From: Candidatus Omnitrophota bacterium | Lineage (GTDB): Bacteria > Omnitrophota > Gorgyraeia > Gorgyraeales > Gorgyraeaceae | Reading direction: 5' to 3' | Assembly (NCBI GenBank): GCA_026387215.1 | Contig: JAPLMC010000079.1 | Coordinates: 1 to 8,442, forward strand | DNA length: 8,442 nt | Shown: positions 1-6,814 of the stretch, piece by piece | Layout of the letters: the number at the start of each line of letters is the position of its first letter | How positions within the stretch are numbered: the first letter of the stretch is position 1 | Program-made: the position numbers and the translations under genes | The notes under the pieces: generated by a model | Database searches by the model: none | What the model was told of the DNA's origin: nothing | The model's input: only the letters and a program-made list of their open reading frames with translations

Positions 1-1240
1 CTATTTCTTCTTTTGTAGGTTTTTTCTTTGTAACTACTTTTAAATCTTTCTCTTCTATATGAAAAATATCCCTATCCTGTATCAAGAGCCCGCCTACAAC
101 CTTTTTCAAATCATAATCCTTCTCTATGCCTTTTAACTCGCCGACTTCTATCAATCTGAGATTTTTCTTATCCATTAAAATATCCAGAGCCTTTTTTTCA
201 TACGAAGGGGCGATAATGCATTCTGTAAAACCTGCATTAATTATTGCCTCGGCTGTTTTTAAATCCACCTCTCTATTAAGGCCTACTATGCTTCCAAAAG
301 CAGATATCTTGTCGCAATCTAAAGCATCATTATACGCATCAGCCAATGTTTTATTGCTGGCTGCGCCACATGGATTCGTATGTTTTATAACGCTCGCTGT
401 CGGCTCCTTAAATTCTTTCACTATCTCAAGAGCTGCATCCAGGTCTATAATATTATTAAAAGAAAGTTCTTTGCCGTGAAGCTGTCTGGCGTTACTAATA
501 CCAACCACGTTAATATTCTTATCTTTATAAAAACTTGCCTTCTGGTGTGGATTTTCTCCGTATCTTAACTCCTGTACCTTTTCAAACTTCAATTCTAAAG
601 TATCTGGAAATTTACTTTCTATGCTCTCTGATCTCTGCCCATTGCTCTTTGCCTGCAATTTTAAGTAGTTGTAAATCGCCGCATCATACTTTGATGTTTT
701 CTCAAAAACTTCAATACCTAATTTAAAATGTAATTCATCGGAAATCGCTCCGTCATTTTGCTTTAATGCTTCTATCACGTCTTTATATCTATCCGGATTA
801 CACACTACTACAACATCCTTAGAATTTTTTGCAGCTGAACGCAACATGCTTGGCCCACCTATATCTATATTTTCAATCGCCTCTTCTAGCTTCACATCAG
901 ATTTTGCGACTGTTTTTTCAAAAGGATAAAGATTTACTACCACCATATCTATAAGACCTATGTCATGTTTTCCAATCTGTTCCATGTGGTCTTTTTTATC
1001 CCGCATAGCAAGAAGTCCACCATGAATCTTTGGATGCAAGGTCTTTACTCTTCCATCCAGCATCTCTGGAAAACCAGTATAATCTGAAACAGATTTAACA
1101 GGTATACCCAGCTCCGCTATCAGCTTAGCAGTTCCACCTGTAGACAATATCTCCACTTTAAACTCATTTAACACCTTTACCAGCTCCCCTAATCCTTTTT
1201 TATCTGATACGCTTATGAGTGCTCTTCTGATCTTCCGCAC
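1..1240 (-). CDS. purH: PurH, bifunctional AICAR formyltransferase/IMP cyclohydrolase (3' end outside window)
   Basis: Cytosolic enzyme of the last two steps of de novo purine synthesis: it formylates AICAR with 10-formyl-tetrahydrofolate and then closes the ring to IMP. The 413 visible codons read without a stop. The N-terminal MGS-like cyclohydrolase domain shows STGGTAK (33-39), the block from FPEMLDGR to KTLHP (57-70), NLYPFE and IGGPSMLRSAAKN. The transformylase domain shows LRYGENPHQ (225-233), ELSFNN, KHTNPCG (286-292, holding the catalytic Lys-His pair) and AFGSIVGLNR. The usual length is about 510-530 residues, so roughly 100 are missing past the window edge. The start is GTG at 1240: an in-frame TAA lies at 1253-1255, no other start codon intervenes, and a strong AGGAGG precedes it. 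An ATG-only gene caller would miss it. The gene follows the YchF-like gene by 60 bases and may have its own promoter. Identification is secure. Confidence 0.97.
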   Translation of the reverse strand, partial: MRKIRRALISVSDKKGLGELVKVLNEFKVEILSTGGTAKLIAELGIPVKSVSDYTGFPEMLDGRVKTLHPKIHGGLLAMRDKKDHMEQIGKHDIGLIDMVVVNLYPFEKTVAKSDVKLEEAIENIDIGGPSMLRSAAKNSKDVVVVCNPDRYKDVIEALKQNDGAISDELHFKLGIEVFEKTSKYDAAIYNYLKLQAKSNGQRSESIESKFPDTLELKFEKVQELRYGENPHQKASFYKDKNINVVGISNARQLHGKELSFNNIIDLDAALEIVKEFKEPTASVIKHTNPCGAASNKTLADAYNDALDCDKISAFGSIVGLNREVDLKTAEAIINAGFTECIIAPSYEKKALDILMDKKNLRLIEVGELKGIEKDYDLKKVVGGLLIQDRDIFHIEEKDLKVVTKKKPTKEEI

Positions 1241-1243
1241 TTT

Positions 1244-1250
1244 CCCTCCT
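1244..1250 (-). promoter_or_regulatory. Ribosome binding site fixing the GTG start of purH
   Basis: On the minus strand AGGAGGG stands just before GTG, with four bases between AGGAGG and the start codon. Together with the in-frame stop at 1253-1255 it makes 1240 the only reasonable start. The spacing is on the short side but the match to the anti-Shine-Dalgarno core is full. Confidence 0.85.
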
Positions 1251-1259
1251 TTTTAACGC

Positions 1260-1287
1260 ATAATCTTGACAAAACTGACATTGTCAG
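1260..1287 (-). promoter_or_regulatory. Candidate sigma70-type promoter for purH
   Basis: Reading the minus strand, CTGACA (1287-1282, one mismatch to TTGACA) is followed after 16 bases by GATTAT (1265-1260, four of six matches to TATAAT). Transcription would begin just before the purH ribosome binding site, giving a very short leader. The -35 hexamer is the inner arm of the inverted repeat at 1265-1296, so a protein bound to the repeat would block it. In an AT-rich gap such matches arise easily by chance, and read-through from upstream genes is equally possible. Confidence 0.25.
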
Positions 1288-1296
1288 ATTGTCAAG
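1265..1296. repeat. Doubled (nested) inverted repeat between the YchF-like gene and purH
   Basis: The outer arms CTTGACAA (1265-1272) and TTGTCAAG (1289-1296) enclose inner arms CTGACA (1275-1280) and TGTCAG (1282-1287). Four copies of the half-site TGACA/TGTCA result, two in each orientation, symmetrical about 1281. As RNA this folds into a stem of 8 plus 5 pairs with a small internal loop. On the plus strand it is followed by six T (1297-1302), but no plus-strand gene is present. On the minus strand it is followed by ATTATGCG, a poor terminator tail. It could be an operator overlapping the purH promoter, an mRNA stem-loop in the intergenic region, or a barrier to antisense transcription. 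Confidence 0.7.
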
Positions 1297-1300
1297 TTTT

Positions 1301-2308
1301 TTAGACGTTGAAGCGGATGTTTAGCATGTCTCCATCTTTAACAATATATTCTTTCCCCTCTATTTTCAATAATCCTGCTTCGCGTACTTTTTGCATGTTG
1401 CCTTCGCATTTTACAAAATCCTGGTAATTTACAATTTCCGCCCTGATAAAACCCCTCTTTATATCAGAATGAATCTTGCCTGCGGCTTCTATAGCGCTCA
1501 AACCTGATTCCAGATGCCAGCCTGTTGTATCCTTATCACCTGCTGTAAAAAACGTGAGAAGATTCAGTTCCTTGCATATTAATCTCGACATATTTTCCCT
1601 AAAATTATATCCGGATCCCATATCTTTAGAAAACTGATCGCGTTCCTGTGGATTCAATTCTAAAATTTCGAATTCTGTCTTGCCAAAGAATCTTATGCAG
1701 TTTACACCTATTGAAGAACAATATTCTTCGGCCAGTTTTATTTTATCCTCTTTCGCCCCTTCTTCCAGATTCAAGACAACTATTATAGGTCTAAGGCTTA
1801 TAAATGAAAAACCGGAAAAAAGTTTCAGCTCATCTTTAGTCAATCCTATATTGCGTAAAAGTTTTGAATTTTCAAGGGAATCCTGGCATTTCTTCAACAA
1901 CTTCATCTCGCTCTCTGTGTCAGTCTTCATTTTCATTCTTTCTTTCTCTATTTTGGTAATCCTATTTTGTATAGCCTCTAGATCTGAAAGTATAATATCC
2001 ATCATATATCCTTCCAGGCCTTTTTTTGGGTCTTCATTAAAAAATGCGTTTGCCACACATATAAAAAGGTCTACATCGTGCAGTTTGGAGTACTCTTTGG
2101 CTGCAAAACCTGCGCCTGAAGCAATGTCCAGAAAAGCTGTCTCAGGGTATACTTTTTTCTTTGAGGAAAAAATATCGCTTAGCTTTTCTATGCGATAATC
2201 CATAAATTTAAACATACCTATATCGCCTAAGATATCTGCAGACTGCAACAATACCTTAAATATAGTTGTCTTTCCTGACTGCGACGGACCAATTATACCT
2301 ATCTTCAT
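1301..2308 (-). CDS. Divergent YchF/OLA1-like P-loop NTPase with C-terminal TGS-like domain
   Basis: A 335-residue cytosolic protein related to the YchF/OLA1 branch of Obg-like NTPases, which bind ribosomes and typically hydrolyse ATP. Walker A is GPSQSGKT (7-14). It replaces the family's usual NVGKST-type loop but is a valid GxxxxGKT. DIAS (61-64) stands where YchF has DIAG. NLEE (180-183) fits the NxxE motif that replaces NKxD in YchF and favours ATP. A charged helical stretch (about 105-150) matches the family's coiled-coil insert. The C-terminus (249-335) is strongly YchF-like: LLTFFTAGDKD, AAGKIHSDIKRGFIRAE, and an IEGKEY...DGDMLNIRFNV ending. The segment that carries switch I in YchF (around YPF.TI) is missing, which largely explains the length of 335 against about 363. 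It is probably a paralogue rather than the standard ychF. The ATG at 2308 has a weak GGAAA upstream. The gap to the coiled-coil gene is 69 bases with no clear promoter. Confidence 0.85.
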   Translation of the reverse strand: MKIGIIGPSQSGKTTIFKVLLQSADILGDIGMFKFMDYRIEKLSDIFSSKKKVYPETAFLDIASGAGFAAKEYSKLHDVDLFICVANAFFNEDPKKGLEGYMMDIILSDLEAIQNRITKIEKERMKMKTDTESEMKLLKKCQDSLENSKLLRNIGLTKDELKLFSGFSFISLRPIIVVLNLEEGAKEDKIKLAEEYCSSIGVNCIRFFGKTEFEILELNPQERDQFSKDMGSGYNFRENMSRLICKELNLLTFFTAGDKDTTGWHLESGLSAIEAAGKIHSDIKRGFIRAEIVNYQDFVKCEGNMQKVREAGLLKIEGKEYIVKDGDMLNIRFNV

Positions 2309-2377
2309 AATATTATTTCCAGAATACGCGGTTCTAAGGCGGGCTATTGCTTATAATATTTCGAAAAGGCCCATCGC

Positions 2378-3556
2378 TTATCTTTTCACAACAGTATCAT
2401 TAACTTCTATGCTCATACCTTCTTTTAAATCTTTTATATCAGCTGCTGCAATCTTGTCGCGCGCCTGTATAACCTCTACTGAACCAAGAAGCGTTTCCCC
2501 TCTGTAAACATTAAATTTATTTCCTATATCAATTCCATCCTGTTTGCCAAGATCTATGACCACAAAATTATGTTCCATATTAATCGTAACAATCTTGCCT
2601 TTTAACTCTTCTTTTTCCCCTATACGTTCCAAAGAAGGAGTGGTAAGCATGGCTGTTTTCTGTGCACGTATAGTAGGCAACTTGACCTCGTTAGGAGTAT
2701 GATAAGCCTCCGCCCTTACTTCCTGAGACTTAACTGCGCTTTCCTGAAGCGCAACCTTGTATTTAGTTACCTCACGATCCTTGTATTCAATATCACTTTC
2801 AAGCTTGGCAATCTTTGCCTTCATATTTTCTTTTTCAGCCAGAAGATTATTGTATTCCTTTGCTATCTCTTCAAATTCTGATATCTTGGAATTGAGCGTA
2901 TTGTTTTCCATCGCCATTTTCTCAGACATTGCCTTACTATCTCCATTTAAATCCTTTTCTTTCAAAAGATCGCTGCTTAGAATTTGCGCAACCTGCTCAG
3001 AATTTTTCAGCTTCTGTTCAATTGAGTTTTTCTCCTCCTGCAATTGGGCCAGTTTTAAATCCTTGTCTAGATTCTCAGTTTTTAATATCGCTATTTCTTG
3101 ATCTCTCGGATTCATTTCATTTTTTAATCTTTCTATCTCTACCTCCAAACCAACCTTCTGCTGCATAAGGTTGGCAACAAACATATCCGATTCCATGTCC
3201 TTCAGTCTCTTCTCAAGAAACGCTTTTCCTTTTTTAACGCTGGAAAGCTCTATCTTCAAATGGTTCCTTTCTCTAACCACTGTCTCATTTTCAGAGCTCA
3301 AGTTCCTGTGGCTTGCTTCCAGAATATTAAATTTCTCCTCTATGGTTTGCAATTTTGATTTTAATTCTGTCTTTTCCTTTGTTACGAAGGCAATCTCCGT
3401 ATTTAGTTTATCCATAGTAGTCTTAAATAATTCTTCCAGATTCGTATATTCACTATAAAGTTTTTCTTTTGAAAGAAAAAACCAAGCTGTGCTTAAGCTG
3501 CTCAACACCACCAATCCTATTAATATCCATAGTATTGACCGCAATGTTTTATCCAT
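2378..3556 (-). CDS. Membrane-anchored coiled-coil protein with C-terminal beta-rich domain
   Basis: I do not recognise a named family for this 392-residue protein. It has a short N-terminus with Lys3 and Arg6, one hydrophobic segment (about 8-28), then roughly 250 residues rich in Glu, Lys and Leu with heptad-like spacing: a long coiled coil to about residue 275. A Pro/Thr-containing linker (about 285-315) leads to a compact domain (318-392) with pattern GKIV..N...FVVIDLG..DGI..G..F.VYRG..LLG...V. Its DLG..DGI..G core resembles small beta domains seen at the end of FlgT-like and other envelope proteins. The positive-inside rule suggests the coil and beta domain face the periplasm, but the charge bias is weak. 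It follows the RND permease by 12 bases with its ribosome binding site touching that stop codon, so co-translation is likely. A structural or adaptor role for the pump is inference. There is no lipobox and no lipoyl-type motif, so it is not a typical membrane fusion protein. Confidence 0.8.
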   Translation of the reverse strand: MDKTLRSILWILIGLVVLSSLSTAWFFLSKEKLYSEYTNLEELFKTTMDKLNTEIAFVTKEKTELKSKLQTIEEKFNILEASHRNLSSENETVVRERNHLKIELSSVKKGKAFLEKRLKDMESDMFVANLMQQKVGLEVEIERLKNEMNPRDQEIAILKTENLDKDLKLAQLQEEKNSIEQKLKNSEQVAQILSSDLLKEKDLNGDSKAMSEKMAMENNTLNSKISEFEEIAKEYNNLLAEKENMKAKIAKLESDIEYKDREVTKYKVALQESAVKSQEVRAEAYHTPNEVKLPTIRAQKTAMLTTPSLERIGEKEELKGKIVTINMEHNFVVIDLGKQDGIDIGNKFNVYRGETLLGSVEVIQARDKIAAADIKDLKEGMSIEVNDTVVKR

Positions 3557-3564
3557 AAATTTAT

Positions 3565-3571
3565 CTCCTTA
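3565..3571 (-). promoter_or_regulatory. Ribosome binding site overlapping the upstream stop codon (translational coupling)
   Basis: On the minus strand the permease stop TAA (3571-3569) runs straight into AAGGAG (3570-3565), the ribosome binding site of the coiled-coil gene, with eight bases to its ATG at 3556. Ribosomes finishing the permease end exactly on this site. This supports the 3556 start and a shared transcript. Confidence 0.8.
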
Positions 3572-6500
3572 AATATTTTTTACAGGTTTTTCTTTCCCTT
3601 TTATTATACCATATATTCTTCTTTGAATAAATACTAATAATCGTTTTGGAGTTAAAATTATTGCATTAAAATCCTCGAAGATCATATAAACGCTTGGCAC
3701 CAAAAATAATGTCATTACTGTAGAAGACGTGAGACCGCCAATAACAGTTATCGCGAGAGGAGACCACAGGTTTGCTGATTCGCTTCTATCAAATGCCATT
3801 GGTACAAGCCCGAGTATCGTTGTAGATGTGGTCATAAATATCGGTCTGAATCTGTCCTCGCCCGCTATAATAGATGCGCGCAGTATACTATGGTATTTAT
3901 CGGTTTGGCTGCCATCTTTTTTAATCCTAAGAAAATTTATCCTATCAACTAATATGATGGCATTATTTACGACAATACCTGCCAGCATTATAGCCCCGAT
4001 AATAACGCCTCTTGATATAGGTTTATGAGATATAAAAAGCGCTGCTACAACTCCAATTACTGCAAGTGGCACTGAAAAAAGTATTACAAAAGGTTGAGTA
4101 AGCGACTCAAATAAAGACGCTAACACCATAAAAACTAATAATAGTGTTATCCATAAAACGCCTGGCATCTGGACATAGGGTAGTGTTAGAGAAAAAGGAA
4201 GCGCGGATAATTCTTTTTCATTTTTTATATTCCTTTCATAGTCTCCGCCTACCTTCCAGTAATAATCCTTTGGAAATTCCATGTCTTCGAGACTCGCCTT
4301 TACTTTTTCCACTGCCTTCTGTAAAGACCCTTTTGAAACCATTGCTGTTATTTGCACAACTCTTGTCTTGTTCTTTCTTGTAATTTCACTCATGCCTATG
4401 TCTGGCACAAAATCCGCAATCTGCTCTAGGAATATAGAGCCACCTTCAGGAGTATACACTGCAAGTCTCCTTACATCATCTACTTTAGCTCTGTATTTTT
4501 TCTGTAGCCTTGTTATAGTTTCTATTTCTTGTGCTTCAGTATGGAAAAGGGTAGCCCGCAGGCCTCTTATTTCTCCATGCAATGTCTCTGCTACTTCCTG
4601 GGTTGTTAATCCAAACAAACCTGCCTGCTGTTTATCTATTTTAACAAGCCACTCAGGCCTTCCGCTTATTCTGGACATTCTTATATCCTGAAGACCATCT
4701 ATGCTGCCAAGTCTAGTAGCTATTGAGATAGCGGTTTCTTTTAATATCTTATAATCATATCCACAAAGATCCAGAGTAAGTTCTTTTAACCCGCTTTCTT
4801 CTAATTCTGAAAAATATATAAACCCCCCCTTATAATGCCTCGCAACTACATCCCCTTCCAACCGTATAGCATCCATTACTTCTTTTGTAGAGCGGGCTCT
4901 GTCTTTTATAAGCTTTAATTTAACATATATCTTTGAAGACCCTGGCTCAACCCTGGATGTAAAGGTCTTTATTTCTTTTATATTAGCAAGTTTTTCTTCT
5001 AATTCTTTCGCCATCTTATCAGTAACATCTAATTTAGCGCCTGGCTCTAATTCAACAAATATTGTAAAACGGCCTTCTTCTGCTTCTACCATAAATTCTT
5101 TTTCCAGTTTCATACCAAAAAATAACGCAACAGCTAACATCAAAAATGCCGCGCCAGTCAATAGATACCTAAATCTCAGGGCCATAACCAGGCCTTTTCT
5201 ATACATGCCTTTTATTTTAATAGCCACGCTCTTCTTTAACGTCTTCCGTTCTTTTTTTTCTATTGGTTTGGCCGCCATCTGGCTTAATAAAGTAGGCACC
5301 AGTGTCATGGCCACAAACAAGCTTGTAAGTAAAGAATAAGTAACAGTAAAGGCTAACCCACTCCAAAGCATCCTTGTTTCTTTATTTACAAATGCAAATG
5401 GGAGAAACACTATTACAGTAGTAATAGTAGACGCAACTATTGCCAAGCCCATTTCTGAAGCGCCTTCTATAACTGCAGTCTTGTCTTTATCTCTCCAACC
5501 AGCTAAAGGTAGAAGTTCAGACCTCTTCTTATCTACATTATCAAGCACGACTATTGAGTTATCTACAAGCATGCCTATGCCAAGTGCAAGGCCGCTCAAT
5601 GTCATTACATTTAAAGAAAGTTTTTGAAAATACATGAGAATAAACGTAAACATAACTGAGATTGGAATAGTAACGCTTATTATAAATGTAGGCCTTATAT
5701 CTCTCAACGTTATCAAAAGTATCAGGACTGAAAGAAATGCGCCGCTTATAAGAGAACTTTTCACTGCATCTATAGCATCATTAATTACATCTGCCTGATT
5801 AAGCGTAACCTTTATGTAGATGTTTTTATCTATTATATTTTTGATTTGATTAAGTTCTTTTTTTATGCCGTTAACTACTTTGATTGTATTGGCTGTAGAT
5901 TCTTTCTGTATATATATTGAAACTACCGGCTCTATATCTGTCCTTGCATAATTTGAAGGGTCTGCATAAGAGTCCTTCACAGTTGCGACATCTTTAAGTT
6001 TTATAACAGCTCCTTGTGGGGTAATGCTCACTCCTATATTTTCCATATCTTTAGTGCTTTTAAAAGTTCCTATAGCCCTTATAAGGTATCTATTTTTCGC
6101 CTTGGAAATATCTCCCAAAAGCAGGCTAAAATTGTTTGCTCCTAATGAGCTCACTACGCTATCTATAGGCACATGATGAGCCTGAAGCCTTGCCTGGTCT
6201 ATCTCAACAAGAATCTTCCTTTCTTTCCCTCCATATACATCCACATTTGCCACGCCTTCCACTCTTAAGATTCTTTCCTTAACCTGCTCGTCTACGACTC
6301 TCCTCAATGTTTCTACTGTATGGACATTGCTTGTAATTGCAAGCACCATTATAGGAGTATCAGATTCCTTATATTGGGCTAAGATTGGTTTTTCAATCTC
6401 TCTAGGGAGTTTGTCTTTTATCTTGGAAAACTTTTCTCTTGTTTCCAAGGCAGCAAAATCCATATTAATGCCTGGCTCAAACTCAAGCCATATTCTAGAT

Positions 6501-6766
6501 TCTCCTGCCTTTGATGTGGAATAGACATTTTCAAGATGGGTAACCGTAGATACAGCTTCTTCTATCGGCTTTGTAACCATGCTCTCGACTTCCTGTGGAG
6601 GCATACCGCCTCTTACCTCTATAACTATGCTAATGTCTCCGTAAGAAATATTTGGCTTTAGTTCAACAGGAAGCCTGAGCAGAGAAACTGCGCCCAAAAT
6701 AACAATGCCTATATAAAGCATTGTTATGCTTACAGGCTTATTGACTGAATAACTGGGAAGGGACAT
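3569..6766 (-). CDS. RND efflux permease, HAE1/SwrC-like (complete)
   Basis: A complete 1065-residue inner-membrane RND transporter, expected to have 12 helices and two periplasmic porter/docking loops, exporting hydrophobic compounds by proton antiport. The N-terminus is canonical (VNKPVSITML, helix 1 about 13-31, then LPVELKPNI). The porter 1 entry is GGMPPQEVE. Helix 4 holds GIGMLVDNSIVVLDN: Asp402 matches AcrB Asp407, while Asn403 replaces Asp408. Helix 10 has IVVNNAIILVD, with Asn934 in place of AcrB Lys940. Arg972 and Thr979 (RFRPIFMTT) match AcrB Arg971 and Thr978. The D-N/N-N pattern resembles SwrC/YerP-type pumps rather than AcrB. The substrate cannot be read from sequence. It lies 48 bases after another RND gene, as in heteromeric MdtBC-type pairs. 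The start at 6766 fits the family; an in-frame stop lies seven codons upstream, but no Shine-Dalgarno sequence is visible. The coiled-coil gene follows with coupled translation. Confidence 0.95.
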   Translation of the reverse strand: MSLPSYSVNKPVSITMLYIGIVILGAVSLLRLPVELKPNISYGDISIVIEVRGGMPPQEVESMVTKPIEEAVSTVTHLENVYSTSKAGESRIWLEFEPGINMDFAALETREKFSKIKDKLPREIEKPILAQYKESDTPIMVLAITSNVHTVETLRRVVDEQVKERILRVEGVANVDVYGGKERKILVEIDQARLQAHHVPIDSVVSSLGANNFSLLLGDISKAKNRYLIRAIGTFKSTKDMENIGVSITPQGAVIKLKDVATVKDSYADPSNYARTDIEPVVSIYIQKESTANTIKVVNGIKKELNQIKNIIDKNIYIKVTLNQADVINDAIDAVKSSLISGAFLSVLILLITLRDIRPTFIISVTIPISVMFTFILMYFQKLSLNVMTLSGLALGIGMLVDNSIVVLDNVDKKRSELLPLAGWRDKDKTAVIEGASEMGLAIVASTITTVIVFLPFAFVNKETRMLWSGLAFTVTYSLLTSLFVAMTLVPTLLSQMAAKPIEKKERKTLKKSVAIKIKGMYRKGLVMALRFRYLLTGAAFLMLAVALFFGMKLEKEFMVEAEEGRFTIFVELEPGAKLDVTDKMAKELEEKLANIKEIKTFTSRVEPGSSKIYVKLKLIKDRARSTKEVMDAIRLEGDVVARHYKGGFIYFSELEESGLKELTLDLCGYDYKILKETAISIATRLGSIDGLQDIRMSRISGRPEWLVKIDKQQAGLFGLTTQEVAETLHGEIRGLRATLFHTEAQEIETITRLQKKYRAKVDDVRRLAVYTPEGGSIFLEQIADFVPDIGMSEITRKNKTRVVQITAMVSKGSLQKAVEKVKASLEDMEFPKDYYWKVGGDYERNIKNEKELSALPFSLTLPYVQMPGVLWITLLLVFMVLASLFESLTQPFVILFSVPLAVIGVVAALFISHKPISRGVIIGAIMLAGIVVNNAIILVDRINFLRIKKDGSQTDKYHSILRASIIAGEDRFRPIFMTTSTTILGLVPMAFDRSESANLWSPLAITVIGGLTSSTVMTLFLVPSVYMIFEDFNAIILTPKRLLVFIQRRIYGIIKGKEKPVKNI

Positions 6767-6778
6767 GGATATTTTTTT

Positions 6779-6796
6779 GGCAGATTAAAACCTGCC
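6779..6796. repeat. Small inverted repeat upstream of the second RND gene
   Basis: GGCAG (6779-6783) and CTGCC (6792-6796) can form a five-pair stem with an eight-base loop in the 48-base gap between the two permease genes. On the minus strand it is followed by seven A and then the ATG at 6766, so it is not an intrinsic terminator. The only purine-rich, SD-like bases nearby (GGCAGG) lie in the stem. A short stem like this may be chance. Confidence 0.35.
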
Positions 6797-6814
6797 TATT
6801 CTCGGCCTTTGCCT

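Noticed and set aside
126..726. Plus-strand open frames opposite purH
   Set aside because: They lie entirely antisense to a frame with clear PurH motifs, and their translations show no recognisable domain. They are shadows.
1265..1302. Intrinsic terminator for the YchF-like gene
   Set aside because: The T-run follows the stem on the plus strand only. On the minus strand, the direction of transcription, the stem is followed by ATTATGCG without a U-tract.
1680..2198. A 172-codon plus-strand open frame opposite the YchF-like gene
   Set aside because: Its Ser/Phe-rich translation is what reading the opposite strand of a Lys/Glu-rich gene produces. It has no motifs. The same applies to the plus-strand frames at 2699-3458, 3729-4691, 6327-6524 and 7620-8082.
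2309..2377. Promoter for the YchF-like gene in the 69-base gap
   Set aside because: A TATTAT hexamer is present on the minus strand, but no -35-like hexamer sits at 16-18 bases from it. In AT-rich DNA this is not enough.
4820..4832. Run of seven C as a possible frameshift site in the second permease
   Set aside because: The frame continues through it with normal RND porter sequence on both sides, and the protein has the expected length.
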